DNA of 64,000 bases from Pseudomonas sp. FP453 (GCF_030687495.1 NZ_CP117435.1:1426001-1490000), one strand, 5' to 3'. Positions 54,503 through 64,000 are shown, counted from the stretch's first letter. Numbers and translations: made by a program. The notes: generated by a model from the sequence alone, not told the origin.

Positions 54503-54703
54503 ATGAAGATCGACCCGCGAATCAGTGCCGAACTTGCCCGGCTTGAACCCAACCAGATTGGTGTTCTGGCCTGGTCACTGATGGCCAATCCCGCTTACGC
54601 GGGCGGCATCCCAGGCCAACCTGATCCAGACTCTCCACAGCCCATTGAAGAGCCCGGCTCGCCTACGGTTCCCGATGAACCGCCTCCCGCACCAGTTGCC
54701 TGA
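54503..54703 (+). CDS. Small hypothetical protein, 66 aa, proline-rich C-terminus
   Basis: Not a family I recognise. The N-terminal half (KIDPRISAELARLEPNQIGVLAWSLMANPAYAGG) has a short hydrophobic stretch (IGVLAWSLM). The last 30 residues are rich in Pro, Asp and Glu (PQPIEEPGSP, PDEPPPAP). The ATG at 54503 has a strong GAGGAG site 7 bases upstream, which supports translation. It is preceded by a stem-loop and is convergent with pdeM. Confidence 0.65.
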   Translation: MKIDPRISAELARLEPNQIGVLAWSLMANPAYAGGIPGQPDPDSPQPIEEPGSPTVPDEPPPAPVA

Positions 54704-54718
54704 CCCCCAGTGGGCCAG

Positions 54719-55369
54719 TCAATCGACTGGCCAAACCTGATGATCGCCGATCACAAAGAGTTGGCAGCCACTGCCCTGTGCCACGTCATGCCCGCCGGTG
54801 AACGCGCCAAACGCCGGCAGCAGGCTGATTCGCCTGCCGATCTGGAAGCATGGCAGGCGCAAGCTTTGCCGAGCCTTGCCGCGCAGGCGATAGACCGGAT
54901 GCACATGCCCCGCCAGTACGTGGTAATCGGCATGCGCGTGCGGTTCGTGCTGTAGCGCAAAGGGGCCTATCAGCAGCGGCTCTGTTACCACGTCGATCCT
55001 CAGGCCCAAGGGCGGGTCGCCTGCACGTTTGTCGTGATTGCCGCGAATCAAGGTGATGTGCAGCGCCCTGTTGCGTGTACGCCAGGCCTCAAGCGCGTGC
55101 AGCGTACCGCTGGCGTGAGAGCCGGGTCCGTGCAGGAAGTCGCCGAGGAAGATCATGTGCGTGCAGGGGTACGCTGACAGCAACCGATCCAGCCGCAGCA
55201 GGTTGTCGGTGGTGGTGCCCTGCGGCACCGGCTGCCCCAGGCTGCGATACGCCGACGCTTTGCCAAAATGCGCATCGGCAATCAACAAGCACTGGCGCGC
55301 GGGCCAATACACCGCTTTGTCCGCCAGCAGCCATAATTCCTCGCCTTCCAGCGTCAGTGAATAATGCAT
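54719..55369 (-). CDS. pdeM: Ligase-associated DNA damage response endonuclease PdeM
   Basis: Calcineurin-like metallophosphoesterase of 216 residues. Metal motifs in order: ADAHFGK, FLGDFLHG, RGNHDK, and the C-terminal AGHVHPV. It belongs to the family encoded next to Lhr-type helicases in a DNA repair cluster. Its ATG overlaps the lhr stop (TGATG), so the two are co-translated. Confidence 0.93.
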   Translation of the reverse strand: MHYSLTLEGEELWLLADKAVYWPARQCLLIADAHFGKASAYRSLGQPVPQGTTTDNLLRLDRLLSAYPCTHMIFLGDFLHGPGSHASGTLHALEAWRTRNRALHITLIRGNHDKRAGDPPLGLRIDVVTEPLLIGPFALQHEPHAHADYHVLAGHVHPVYRLRGKARQSLRLPCFQIGRRISLLPAFGAFTGGHDVAQGSGCQLFVIGDHQVWPVD

Positions 55370-57849
55370 CAGCGCTTCCCATGATCCGCGACGTGCTCCA
55401 GATCCTTGACCATCCTTGCAATGCGCTCCGACAGTTTTTCCGAGCTGAGGCTTTCGCGCATACGCTCTACCAGCAGGGGGAAGGCCAGGGGCGTTGGTCG
55501 TTCGATGACATGCAGCTCCAGTTCCAGGGCCGAAAGGTGGCGCAACGTCTCTTCCAGGCGACGAATATCCAACTCATTGCGCAGGACTTCTTCCCCGGCC
55601 TGGGCCAGCAGGAGGTTTTGCGGGTCATACTGCTTGAACACCTCGAAGAATAAACCGCTGGAGGCTTGCACCTGCCGCGTGCTTTTGGGTGCGCCCGGAT
55701 AGCCGGCGAACACCAGCCCGGCAATGCGGGCGATTTCACGAAAGCGCCGCAGGGCCAGCTCGCCGGCGTTGAGGCTGGCGGCAACATCCGTCAACAACTG
55801 CTCCGGGCTCAACAGTGCGTCATTCAATACACCCGGCCAATCCACCGGCGTGGCGCTCAACAGCTCCAGCCCGTAGTCGTTGACGGCAATCGAGAAGGTC
55901 ACAGGCTGCAACTGGCTGACCCGCCACGCCAGCAGGCTCGCCAACCCCTGGTGTACCTGGCGCCCGGCGAACGGGTAGAGAAACAGGTGCCAGCCTTCCC
56001 GCGACTTCAGCGTCTCGGCCAGCAAGTGCTTGCGGGTCGGCAAACCGGACCAGCGTAACTGGGTGCGCAGCAATGGTTGTACCGCCACCATCTCCGGGCC
56101 GTCAAAATGCCCGTGCGCGGCGGCGTCAAAACGCTCGACCAGGGCTTGGGCCAGCTCGTTGGAGAGTGGCATGCGCCCGCCATTCCAGCGCGGCACGGCG
56201 GCTTTTTTCGCGGTGCTGCGGCGCACATAGGCAGTCATGTTTTCAACACGTACCAACTCCAACAAGCGCCCCGCAAACAGAAAGCCATCCCCCGGCTTGA
56301 GCCGGGCAATAAAGCCTTCCTCGACACTGCCCAGGTTTTTGCCGCCGCCGCCCTTGCTCCAGAATTTCAGCTGGATACTGGCATCGCTGACGATAGTGCC
56401 CACGCTCATGCGATGCCGACGTGCCAGACGCGCATCCGGGACGCGCCAAATGCCGTGCTCGTCAGGTTCGACGCGACGGTAGTCCGGGTAGGCCGTCAGC
56501 GACAGGCCGCCATGGCGCACAAACCCCAACGCCCAGGCCCATTCAGCCTCGGTGAGTTCGCGATAGGCCCACACGCTGCGCACTTCAGCGAGCAGCGCAT
56601 CGGGGGTAAACCCGCCGCCCAATGCCATGCTCACCAAATGCTGTACGAGCACATCCAAAGGCTTGTGGGGCGATTCGCGGGCTTCGATACGGCGCTGGGC
56701 GATCGCGTCCTGGGCAGCGGCCGCTTCCATCAGCTCCAGGCTATGGGTCGGCACCAGTGTTACCCGCGATGGCCGCCCCGGTGCATGGCCGGAGCGCCCG
56801 GCGCGTTGCATCAGGCGGGCTACGCCTTTGGCCGAGCCGATCTGCAGCACCCGTTCCACCGGCAGGAAGTCCACACCCAGGTCCAGGCTCGACGTACACA
56901 CCACGGCCTTGAGCTGGCCGTCTTTCAGTGCCCGTTCCACCCAGTCACGGGTTTCCCTGGCGAGCGAGCCGTGATGCAGGGCAATCAACCCGGCCCAATC
57001 AGGGCGCGCTTCGAGCAAGGCCTGGTACCAGATTTCCGCCTGCGCCCGGGTATTGGTAAATACCAGGCAACTGCGGCTGGACGCCACCTCCGCCACGACC
57101 TGCGGCAGCATTTTCAAACCCAGATGTCCGGCCCATGGAAAACGCTCGGTCACGGCGGGCAGCAAGGTGTCGACAATCAGCTGTTTGGCGGTTTGCCCCT
57201 GCACGTTGATTCCTTCGCCGTGTGGGACCAATACCTCCAGGGCGTGAGCCTGATTACCCAACGTCGCCGAAATCCCCCACACCACCAACTCGGGATGCCA
57301 GCGGCGCAACCTTGCCAGCGCCAGTTGCAGCTGCACGCCACGTTTATTGCCGATCAGTTCGTGCCATTCATCCACGATGACCATGCGCAGGTGCCCCAGG
57401 CTTGTCTCGCTGTCGGCCCGCGCCAGCATCAGCGTCAGGCTTTCCGGGGTGGTCACCAGCGCGGTGGGCTGACGTCGGGTTTGCCGGGCGCGTTCGCTGC
57501 TGCCGGTATCGCCGGTGCGCAGGCCAACGCTCCAGGGAATCTGCAAGGCTGCCAGCGGCGCCTCAAGCGCCCGCGCGGTGTCGGCAGCCAAGGCGCGCAT
57601 GGGGGTGATCCAGAGTACGGTCAGTGGTTCGGCAGGCGGTTTGCGTTTGCCCGTCACGGGTGGGCGGGTGATGGCGAAGCGGTTAAGCGCGGCAAACCAC
57701 AGGGCGTAGGTTTTACCGGCCCCGGTGCTGGCATGCAGCAGGCCCGAGCGGCCTTGCTTGACTGCACGCCACACGTCTTTCTGGAAGGCGAACGGCTTCC
57801 AGCCTCTGGCGGCAAACCATTGCCTGGCGAAGTCGAAGTGAGGGGCCAT
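55369..57849 (-). CDS. Ligase-associated DNA damage response DEXH-box helicase (Lhr family)
   Basis: Superfamily 2 helicase of 826 residues, the Lhr core form without the long C-terminal extension. Motifs: Walker A STGAGKT (about residue 42), motif II VDEWHEL, motif III GISATLG, motif [13 protein letters not shown], followed by the Lhr winged-helix and C-terminal domain. The start ATG is at 57849. In other proteobacteria the cluster includes an ATP-dependent DNA ligase and a beta-lactamase-fold exonuclease upstream; neither is here. Confidence 0.95.
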   Translation of the reverse strand: MAPHFDFARQWFAARGWKPFAFQKDVWRAVKQGRSGLLHASTGAGKTYALWFAALNRFAITRPPVTGKRKPPAEPLTVLWITPMRALAADTARALEAPLAALQIPWSVGLRTGDTGSSERARQTRRQPTALVTTPESLTLMLARADSETSLGHLRMVIVDEWHELIGNKRGVQLQLALARLRRWHPELVVWGISATLGNQAHALEVLVPHGEGINVQGQTAKQLIVDTLLPAVTERFPWAGHLGLKMLPQVVAEVASSRSCLVFTNTRAQAEIWYQALLEARPDWAGLIALHHGSLARETRDWVERALKDGQLKAVVCTSSLDLGVDFLPVERVLQIGSAKGVARLMQRAGRSGHAPGRPSRVTLVPTHSLELMEAAAAQDAIAQRRIEARESPHKPLDVLVQHLVSMALGGGFTPDALLAEVRSVWAYRELTEAEWAWALGFVRHGGLSLTAYPDYRRVEPDEHGIWRVPDARLARRHRMSVGTIVSDASIQLKFWSKGGGGKNLGSVEEGFIARLKPGDGFLFAGRLLELVRVENMTAYVRRSTAKKAAVPRWNGGRMPLSNELAQALVERFDAAAHGHFDGPEMVAVQPLLRTQLRWSGLPTRKHLLAETLKSREGWHLFLYPFAGRQVHQGLASLLAWRVSQLQPVTFSIAVNDYGLELLSATPVDWPGVLNDALLSPEQLLTDVAASLNAGELALRRFREIARIAGLVFAGYPGAPKSTRQVQASSGLFFEVFKQYDPQNLLLAQAGEEVLRNELDIRRLEETLRHLSALELELHVIERPTPLAFPLLVERMRESLSSEKLSERIARMVKDLEHVADHGKR

Positions 57850-57910
57850 GCGACGGCTGACGCTCTAAGGGGCTTATTCCACAGACCCTCCCGCTGCACC
57901 AAAGGTTTAA

Positions 57911-59293
57911 CTAAAGCGCCACGGCGCAGTAGTGCAGTTGCGAGCCGTTTGCCTGGCCGATGGTGCGGCAGGCCGGCGGCAAGGGTTGCGGCTTGTCCAG
58001 GCGTTGCACCAGATAGAAGTTTGCTGTCGTCGGCAGTTGTTGCAGGTTCTTGCGGTGACGCGCCCAGCCAGCGCTGTAAAACTCGGCCGAGTATGAGCGC
58101 GAGCCCAGGTAGATCAAGTCACCAGGGGCTGCGGCCTGTTGCTCTTTCCAGAGCGCCACGATGGCTACCTGGTTCTGGGGGCGGTCGGCTGCCTTGCCGC
58201 TGATGATCAAGGCGCAGCCTGTCACCGGCAACGCCAACGCTACGGCAGCGATCACGGCCGCGCGCATGTGCCGGCAGATCACGTCGGCGAGCAATACCGC
58301 CCAGGCCGGCAGTGCGGGCAGTACATAGGTCCAGAGAATGTTGGTGGACATGGTGAAAAACAACGGCGCCGAAGCCGCCCAAGCCAGCACAAAGATGAAG
58401 TATTCGGGTTGCCTGCCAAGGTGCCCGCGCAGCTTCACTAGCAGCGGCAAAAAAAGCGTCCAGGGCATGAGGCCGGCCAACAGGTGCAGCCAGATCATTC
58501 CCAGCGGCTGGGCATGGGCGCTGCCATATAGATCGCCCTGCCATTGGCTGATGACATAGCGGCTGAAATGCTCGCCGACGATGAAGTATTCCAGGAACCC
58601 GGGGGTTTTCTGTTCTGCCAGCCAATACCAGGGCAGGGCCACGGCAAGCGTCAATACGCTGCCGGACAGCCAGGGCAGACCCAGCAGGCGGCGCCAGTGG
58701 GCGGTGACCGCCAGCCATATGGCGGCCGGCAGCGTTATCAGGACCAGGGCCAGCGGGCCTTTGGCGAGCAGGCCCAGGCCTAGCCCGAAAAAGCCGGCCA
58801 GGGCCCACCCGCGCTCACCGTGCATCAACCCGCGCCACAGGCCCATATGTGCGAGCAGCAGGGCGAACGCCAAGGCTCCGTCGGTCAACACGGCGCCGCT
58901 GGAGAGGAACCCGAGGCTGCACGTCGAATAGATGATCGCGGCCGTCAATCCGACCTGCAGGCTTCGCTCCTGGCTGGCGAAGCGCACGATCAACAGGCAG
59001 CTGGCGGCGTGCAGCAACCAGCTGGAAAAGCGGCTGGCGAATTCCCCGATTCCGAGCACTTTCATGCTCAGCGCCTGCACCCAGAACGACAGTGGTGGTT
59101 TGCCCCAGAACGGTACGCCGTGATCGAACATTGGCGTGATCCAGTCGTTGGAGGCGAGCATCTTGCGGGCAATTTCCGCGTAGCGCGCTTCCGATGTGTC
59201 CATGAGTGGATACAGCCCGAGCGTCCCCAGGCGCACCAGCAGTACGCCAAGCAGGATTGCCCAGAGCAAGCGAATGGAAACGGAAGGGTTCAT
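57911..59293 (-). CDS. GT-C glycosyltransferase, ArnT/PMT family (GT39/GT83-like)
   Basis: Integral membrane protein of 460 residues with about 11-12 hydrophobic segments. The loop DTSEARYAEIARKML near residue 32 is the ArnT-type catalytic loop. These enzymes move a sugar from a polyprenyl-phosphate donor onto a periplasmic acceptor such as lipid A. It is shorter than ArnT (about 550 residues), and no arn operon surrounds it. Instead it follows a GtrB-like synthase and a GtrA-like flippase, which would make and flip the donor. The acceptor is unknown. ATG at 59293 with a GAGGC site. Confidence 0.9.
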   Translation of the reverse strand: MNPSVSIRLLWAILLGVLLVRLGTLGLYPLMDTSEARYAEIARKMLASNDWITPMFDHGVPFWGKPPLSFWVQALSMKVLGIGEFASRFSSWLLHAASCLLIVRFASQERSLQVGLTAAIIYSTCSLGFLSSGAVLTDGALAFALLLAHMGLWRGLMHGERGWALAGFFGLGLGLLAKGPLALVLITLPAAIWLAVTAHWRRLLGLPWLSGSVLTLAVALPWYWLAEQKTPGFLEYFIVGEHFSRYVISQWQGDLYGSAHAQPLGMIWLHLLAGLMPWTLFLPLLVKLRGHLGRQPEYFIFVLAWAASAPLFFTMSTNILWTYVLPALPAWAVLLADVICRHMRAAVIAAVALALPVTGCALIISGKAADRPQNQVAIVALWKEQQAAAPGDLIYLGSRSYSAEFYSAGWARHRKNLQQLPTTANFYLVQRLDKPQPLPPACRTIGQANGSQLHYCAVAL

Positions 59294-59323
59294 ACCGTTA
59301 GCCTCACAAGTGGATAAATGAGT

Positions 59324-60259
59324 TCAAGGTTGATCGCGTTTGCACAGGGATTTTGGCCTGGGGCTGACCACCATCAGGACCCGGCCGACGTACTCGCCCA
59401 CCACGGCGGTGCCCAGGCACAGCAGCAGGATTGCCTGCAGCAGCAGATGCTGAGGGGTCAGTTCGCCAAACGTCGCCACGCCGGCGATCCACAACGAGCC
59501 GAGCAGAAAGCTGATTCCGCTCAAATAGCTGTACATCCGCAAGGGGCGGGTAGAGAACGCCAGAATCGAGTCCGCTCCCAGGTTCAGTAACGACAGCGAC
59601 GACCATTTGGACGTGCCCGCCTGGCGCGGCTTGCGGTCGTAATTCACTTCGGTGGTGGGGTAGCCGAGCCAACTCACCAGTATTTTCAGGACGCCGGCGT
59701 TGTCGTCCATGGCGCGAATGGCGGCCAGCGCATTGGGTCCGATCAGGCGGAAATCGCTGACTTCCCTGGGCACATCGAAGTCATCGATCAACTGGTCCAT
59801 GACGGCGTAGTAGAGCCTGGCCGTCGTGCGTTTGAGCCAGGAGTCGCAATGCCGCGAGCGGCGCTGCATGTTGACGATTTCAAAGCCCTTGCGCCACTCC
59901 TGCACCATTAACGGGATCAACTCGGGTGGGTCCTGCAGGTCGCAATCGAGGATGATCACTGCACGGCCCCGCGCTTCGTTGATACCTGCGCGCATGGCGG
60001 CCTCTTTGCCGAAGTTACGGTTCAAATGCAGGCTTCTGGTTCGGGCATCCAGGGAATAACGGTCGATTATTGCGGCTGTTTCATCTTGGCTTCCGTCATT
60101 GATGTAGAGCACTTCGGTAGTTATTTTTAATTGTTCAACGATGGCCATGAGTCGCGCGTGAAATTGCGCCAGTACGCACTGTTCGTTAAAGCAGGGAATC
60201 AGCAGGGTAAGTTCTATCGGCGGTGGAGGATCACTGGGGGTGTGCGCGCTTGATGTCAT
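59324..60259 (-). CDS. Polyprenyl-phosphate glycosyltransferase (GtrB/ArnC-like GT2)
   Basis: Should join a sugar nucleotide to undecaprenyl phosphate on the cytoplasmic face. It is 311 residues: a GT2 domain with LLIPCFNE, YINDGSQDET and the DCDLQDPPELI metal motif, then two C-terminal membrane helices typical of GtrB/DpmA proteins. Its start overlaps gtrA by 29 bases. The sugar is not predictable from sequence; no nucleotide-sugar synthesis genes are adjacent. Confidence 0.92.
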   Translation of the reverse strand: MTSSAHTPSDPPPPIELTLLIPCFNEQCVLAQFHARLMAIVEQLKITTEVLYINDGSQDETAAIIDRYSLDARTRSLHLNRNFGKEAAMRAGINEARGRAVIILDCDLQDPPELIPLMVQEWRKGFEIVNMQRRSRHCDSWLKRTTARLYYAVMDQLIDDFDVPREVSDFRLIGPNALAAIRAMDDNAGVLKILVSWLGYPTTEVNYDRKPRQAGTSKWSSLSLLNLGADSILAFSTRPLRMYSYLSGISFLLGSLWIAGVATFGELTPQHLLLQAILLLCLGTAVVGEYVGRVLMVVSPRPKSLCKRDQP

Positions 60260-60617
60260 GTTTGAATACCCAGAAATGATTGATCGTAAAACCCTGCACG
60301 GTCACGGCTGCGATTGCCGTTAGTTGTGCGAGATGTGGATGCACGCCCCAGAAGGTCAGTAACCCGACGATGAGCGTGTTCGCGACCACTTGGCTGGCCG
60401 CTGTGACGGCAAACCGCACGCCAATGCACTGGCGCCCGGCGAATACCCAGTGCCTGTTGAGGCAATAGGCGGTCACGGCCCCGCTGATGCCTGCGCAGAG
60501 TGTTGAAATGACCGGGCCGCACCCCTTCAGCAAACAGGTAAATATCACCAGGTGGACTAACGTGGCGATGCAACCGGACCCCAAGTAGCGAGTTAATAAT
60601 TCGAGTGTGTTTGGCAT
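60231..60617 (-). CDS. GtrA-family membrane protein (putative polyprenyl-sugar flippase)
   Basis: A 128-residue protein with four predicted membrane helices (RYLGSGCIATLVHLVIF, ISGAVTAYCLNRHWVF, VVANTLIVGLLTFWG, AAVTVQGFTINHFWVF). The paired Asn-x-x-W motifs (LNRHWVF, INHFWVF) are typical of GtrA. ATG at 60617 is preferred over a GTG at 60656. It heads the gtrA-gtrB-GT39 operon, divergent from the two-component system. Confidence 0.9.
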   Translation of the reverse strand: MPNTLELLTRYLGSGCIATLVHLVIFTCLLKGCGPVISTLCAGISGAVTAYCLNRHWVFAGRQCIGVRFAVTAASQVVANTLIVGLLTFWGVHPHLAQLTAIAAVTVQGFTINHFWVFKHDIKRAHPQ

Positions 60618-60749
60618 GCCGGGAATGTATAAGGTCGAATGTGAATCAAATGTCACGTTACGTAAATATGGCGAGCGATTGTTGTAGGAATTTAGTTAGT
60701 TGCTGAAGGAATGATCTTTGCTGCGTGTATGAATTTGGAGTTGGCTCTA

Positions 60750-61427
60750 ATGGATATATTGCTGGTGGAAGATGATCACGTATTGGCAGGTTCGCTGGGG
60801 GATTATCTGGCCGAATTTGGTTACGACGTAGACTTCGCTCGCGACGGTCGAAGTTGCCTGGAACGTGTTCGCAAGCATGAATACGACCTGATTGTGATGG
60901 ACGTCGCCATGCCTCGGCTGAGCGGGTTTGATACCTGCCGCCAATTACGCAACGAGCAGGTTCAGACCCCGGTCATCTTTTTGACTGCACGTGACGCGCT
61001 GCCCGACAAGGAAGAGGGCTATGCCGTCGGCGGCGACGACTACCTGGTAAAACCGTTCGAGCCCCAGGAGTTGTTATGGCGCATTCGTGCGCTGATGCGC
61101 CGGGGTGCCCCGCGTCAGTCGCGCAGCCCAAGGCAGCTGGGTGACCTGGTGCTTGATTCGACTGTGCAATCCTTGAGTCACCACGGCATCGTCACCGTGC
61201 TGCCAGCGCTCCAGTTCAGCCTGCTGAGCCTGCTCGCCGATGCGGCACCGCAGCCCGTCAGCCGGCGCAAACTCGAGGCAGCGCTGTGGCCCGAAGGCGA
61301 TCCGCCCGAGAGCGACGCACTGCGCACCTACATCTACCGACTCCGGCAAGCCCTGGGCAAACCCCATGGCAACGATCTGATCCGCACCGTCCACGGCAAA
61401 GGGTATCGCCTTGCTATTCCCTACTGA
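60750..61427 (+). CDS. OmpR-family response regulator
   Basis: A 225-residue regulator. Receiver: acidic pocket VEDD (E7-D9), phospho-acceptor D51 in VMDVAMP, T79, and K101 in VKPFEP. Output: winged HTH with the C-terminal [14 protein letters not shown]. The ATG at 60750 has GGAG 9 bases upstream; an earlier ATG at 60729 is less well placed. Its 3' end overlaps the sensor kinase by 17 bases. It is divergent from the Gtr-like operon across about 130 bases, so that operon is a likely target (inference). Confidence 0.93.
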   Translation: MDILLVEDDHVLAGSLGDYLAEFGYDVDFARDGRSCLERVRKHEYDLIVMDVAMPRLSGFDTCRQLRNEQVQTPVIFLTARDALPDKEEGYAVGGDDYLVKPFEPQELLWRIRALMRRGAPRQSRSPRQLGDLVLDSTVQSLSHHGIVTVLPALQFSLLSLLADAAPQPVSRRKLEAALWPEGDPPESDALRTYIYRLRQALGKPHGNDLIRTVHGKGYRLAIPY

Positions 61428-62610
61428 CTCGTTTTTTGCGCGCATCCTCTATGCGCTGCTGCCGTTCATGGCGTTGATCACGTTGTTTTACAGCCTGCTG
61501 ATCTGGGCTGCGGTGATCCTCACCGAGGACTACATTGTCTCCAGCTACCTGAACCTGGAGGCGCAGGCGTTCCAGGGCAAATACGCCCAATCGGGCCGCG
61601 CCGCCGCGATGCCCAATGCGATCTACCTCCAAGGCTACTGGTCGACGGATGCCAACCTGCCCGCTACGGTCGGACACCTGCCCGTTGGCCACCATGAGAT
61701 CGAGAAGGAGGACATCCATGTGCTGGTCAGTGAGGTGGCCGGCGAAGCGGCGTTGCTGGTGCTGGTCATGGATGAATCCAGCCTCAGCCAAACCGAAGGC
61801 TATCGTGGGCAGGTCTTCGGGCTGTTGTGCGCGGTGGCCGGCTTGATCCTGATCCTGGGCGCGATCCTCGCCATCGCGATTGCCCGGGCCATTGCCCGGC
61901 CGGTCAGCCAATTGGCGGCGCAGGTGGCTGGAGCACCCCACGGACCGCCCTGTTTCAGCGGGGTTGAGCGCCAGGACGAAATCGGCACATTGAGCCGCAC
62001 GCTGTCGTCACTGGTGACCCAGCAAAACGCGGCGCTGCTGCGCGAGCAAGCGTTTACCCGGCACGTCAGCCATGAGCTGCGCACCCCCCTGAGTATCCTC
62101 AACAACAGCCTGGCAATCCTGCGCCTGCCGGGGTGCGGGGCGGACAAAATGGCGCGCAGCCTGCAGCGTATGGAAGGAGCGCTGGCCGGGATGAAAATGA
62201 CGATTGAGCTGTTTCTGAGCCTGGCCCGGGCGCCACGTCAAAGGGCGCCTGAAGCGATCGACCTGGGTGCGGTCGTCGTCGAGCAGATCGAAAAGTATCA
62301 ATGGCTCTATCCGTTTGCCGCAGGCGCCCTGACATTTACCGGCGCCGCCACCCTGGCGGCCCACGAGGCAATTGCCCGCAGTGTGGTGGAGAACCTGCTC
62401 GGCAACGCGGCTCAGCATGGCGCCGGGAAAGTCCGGGTCATCCTCACCGAGCAGCGTTTGGTCATCCTCAATAACCATGACGAGCAGTGCCTGTCACAGG
62501 GCTACGGGTTCGGCCTGGAGATCGTTGCCCGCGCCTGCGCCCATACTGGCTGGCAGCTCGACACACGGCGCACGCGTCATACGTTCCGGGCGTGCATCCG
62601 TTTCACTTGA
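61411..62610 (+). CDS. Sensor histidine kinase with atypical ATP-binding domain
   Basis: A 399-residue membrane kinase from a TTG start at 61411 that overlaps the regulator gene, with AAGGG 7 bases before. Membrane helix 1 ([21 protein letters not shown]), a short periplasmic sensor of about 90 residues, helix 2 ([20 protein letters not shown]), a HAMP region, then the H-box [13 protein letters not shown] with H221. The N-box [10 protein letters not shown] is present. The usual G1 box (DxGxG) is missing: it reads ILNNHDEQC, and only GYGFGLEIV (G2) follows. The ATP lid is very short. It overlaps the convergent ABC gene by 8 bases at the 3' end. Confidence 0.88.
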   Translation: MLFPTDSFFARILYALLPFMALITLFYSLLIWAAVILTEDYIVSSYLNLEAQAFQGKYAQSGRAAAMPNAIYLQGYWSTDANLPATVGHLPVGHHEIEKEDIHVLVSEVAGEAALLVLVMDESSLSQTEGYRGQVFGLLCAVAGLILILGAILAIAIARAIARPVSQLAAQVAGAPHGPPCFSGVERQDEIGTLSRTLSSLVTQQNAALLREQAFTRHVSHELRTPLSILNNSLAILRLPGCGADKMARSLQRMEGALAGMKMTIELFLSLARAPRQRAPEAIDLGAVVVEQIEKYQWLYPFAAGALTFTGAATLAAHEAIARSVVENLLGNAAQHGAGKVRVILTEQRLVILNNHDEQCLSQGYGFGLEIVARACAHTGWQLDTRRTRHTFRACIRFT

Positions 62611-63367
62611 GATTGCCGCTGAGGAACTGCTGCAAACGCTCGCTCTTCGGATGGCCGAGCACATCCTCCGGCGTGCCTTGCTCTTCCACCAGGCCCTGGT
62701 GCAGGAACAACACCTGGCTCGACACCTTGCGTGCAAAGCTCATCTCATGGGTGACCATGATCATGGTGCGACCTTCCTCGGCCAGGCCCTGGATCACTTT
62801 CAACACTTCGCCCACCAGCTCCGGGTCGAGGGCCGAGGTCGGTTCGTCGAACAGCATCACCTCGGGCTCCATTGCCAGGGCGCGGGCGATGGCCACCCGT
62901 TGCTGCTGGCCGCCGGAGAGAAACGCCGGGTACTGATCGGCCACGCGCGCGGGCAGGCCGACTTTTTCCAGATAATGCCGGGCACGGTCCTCGGCGTCCT
63001 TCTTGCTGCACCCCAGCACCCGGCGCGGGGCCATGGTGATGTTTTCCAGCACGCTCATGTGGCTCCACAGGTTGAAGTGCTGGAACACCATGGCCAGCCG
63101 CGTGCGCAGGCGCTGCAGCTCGGCATCGTCGGCCACGCGCATGCCGTCGCGGTCGCTGACCATGCGGATCGGCTGGCCATCGAGGGTCATGGCGCCGTCG
63201 TTGGGGGTTTCCAGGAAGTTGATGCAGCGTAAAAAGGTGCTCTTGCCCGAGCCGCTGGCGCCGATCAGGCTGATCACGTCACCGGTCTTGGCCTTGAGCG
63301 AGACACCTTTGAGCACCTCATTGTCGCCATAGCGTTTATGCAGGCCTTCAACGGTCAATTTGTACAT
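62603..63367 (-). CDS. Polar amino acid ABC transporter ATP-binding protein (HisP/AotP-like)
   Basis: A 254-residue ATPase of the polar amino acid uptake family. Walker [10 protein letters not shown], signature LSGGQQQR, Walker [12 protein letters not shown] and the switch histidine in VTHEM are intact. The sequence near [26 protein letters not shown] is of the HisP/ArgT-system type. No permease or binding protein lies downstream; the next gene on this strand (upstream) is a desuccinylase-like gene, which suggests arginine/ornithine or related use. The partner subunits are probably outside the window. Confidence 0.93.
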   Translation of the reverse strand: MYKLTVEGLHKRYGDNEVLKGVSLKAKTGDVISLIGASGSGKSTFLRCINFLETPNDGAMTLDGQPIRMVSDRDGMRVADDAELQRLRTRLAMVFQHFNLWSHMSVLENITMAPRRVLGCSKKDAEDRARHYLEKVGLPARVADQYPAFLSGGQQQRVAIARALAMEPEVMLFDEPTSALDPELVGEVLKVIQGLAEEGRTMIMVTHEMSFARKVSSQVLFLHQGLVEEQGTPEDVLGHPKSERLQQFLSGNLK

Positions 63368-63380
63368 GGGGCGTGCATCC

Positions 63381-64000
63381 TCAAGGCGAAAGTAGATAGC
63401 CGCTACGGTAGGCCTCTAAACCTGCGACATGGCCAATGACCATCCCGGCAGTGGCCATGCGGCGTAGCGAACGGGCGTAAAGCAGGCCGGCCTTCTGGCA
63501 GTGCACGGGCGTTACGCGGTCGGTAATGGGGTCGATGATGTCGGCGATCAGTTGCCCGGCTTCCAGGTATTCGCCGGGCAGGGCGCGGAACACCAGCAGG
63601 CCGCCGACGGGCGTGGCGACCGGCTCGACGCCGGCCAGCGGGGTGGCCGGGTAGGGCAGGTCGGGTAGCGGCGCGACGTCGCCGGCGATGGCGCCGAAGT
63701 GGATCAGATAGTCGATGATCGCCTGGCAATCGAGGCTCGCCAGGCCGTGGTTCACATCACCCTGGCCGCGCAGTTCGACGGTCACCGAAAAGCTGCCCAG
63801 GGGAATCGGGAAGCGCTCGCCGAAGCGTTGCTGCAACTGCCACCAGACCAGGGTGAAACATTCATCGAAGGATTGCCCGCCCGAATCGGTGGCGAGCAAG
63901 TTGGCTTCCGAGCCTATGTAGCGCGCCAGCGGTTCCACCTGCGGCCAGGCCTCGGGCGTGGTGTACAGGTGCGCCACGGCTTCGAAGTCGCAATGCAGGT
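63381..64000 (-). CDS. Succinylglutamate desuccinylase/aspartoacylase family protein, truncated at window edge
   Basis: C-terminal 206 residues of a zinc carboxypeptidase-like (M14/AstE) protein; the frame runs off the window end without a start. It begins [14 protein letters not shown], where HxD..E residues resemble the metal/substrate region. [20 protein letters not shown] follows, then a biotinyl-like beta domain ([29 protein letters not shown]). It ends 13 bases before the ABC ATPase gene and is probably in its operon. Confidence 0.88.
   Translation of the reverse strand, partial: LHCDFEAVAHLYTTPEAWPQVEPLARYIGSEANLLATDSGGQSFDECFTLVWWQLQQRFGERFPIPLGSFSVTVELRGQGDVNHGLASLDCQAIIDYLIHFGAIAGDVAPLPDLPYPATPLAGVEPVATPVGGLLVFRALPGEYLEAGQLIADIIDPITDRVTPVHCQKAGLLYARSLRRMATAGMVIGHVAGLEAYRSGYLLSP

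Noticed and set aside
57850..57910. Insertion-sequence remnant between lhr and the glycosyltransferase
   Set aside because: No inverted repeats, target duplication or transposase fragment is visible in these 61 bases.

Overview
The window is chromosomal DNA from a fluorescent pseudomonad, most likely of the Pseudomonas fluorescens group. Gene order from dapD through map-rpsB-tsf, the lpx/dnaE block and nlpD-rpoS follows the P. aeruginosa core chromosome (PA3666 down to PA3622). GC content is high, and the intergenic palindromes built on GTGGGAGCTGGCTTGCC are typical of the P. fluorescens group. No rRNA or tRNA genes, insertion sequences, prophage or CRISPR were seen.

Region 1 (1-14.5 kb) starts with the 5' part of plsB, which is broken by an apparent single-base frameshift. 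It continues with a cold-shock protein, an unknown protein, rlmA-dapE, an NdvB-type glucan synthase, tcdA, csdE-csdA, dapD, an ArsC-like protein, a Na+/H+ antiporter, an astacin-like zinc protease and dapC. Three diaminopimelate/lysine genes and the CsdA-CsdE-TcdA tRNA-modification set lie here.

Region 2 (14.5-44.7 kb) is the conserved growth and envelope core. It holds glnD, then map divergent from rpsB-tsf, then pyrH-frr-uppS-cdsA-dxr-rseP-bamA-skp-lpxD-fabZ-lpxA-lpxB-rnhB-dnaE, accA, tilS, and pyrG-kdsA-eno-ftsB-ispD. Many neighbours overlap as ATGA or GTGA. Together they cover translation, isoprenoid and undecaprenyl supply, phospholipid, lipid A and Kdo synthesis, outer-membrane assembly, replication and division.

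Region 3 (44.7-53.2 kb) holds a LysR regulator divergent from the formaldehyde detoxification pair frmA-fghA, then ispF-truD-surE-pcm-nlpD-rpoS.

Region 4 (53.2-64 kb) is more variable. It carries a second csp gene, dcd, a small unknown ORF and a PdeM-Lhr repair pair without its usual ligase and exonuclease neighbours. Next is a three-gene GtrA/GtrB/GT39 polyprenyl-sugar module divergent from a two-component system whose kinase has a degenerate ATP-binding domain. It ends with an amino-acid ABC ATPase and a truncated succinylglutamate desuccinylase-like gene. The junctions after rpoS and upstream of lhr look like rearrangement points.
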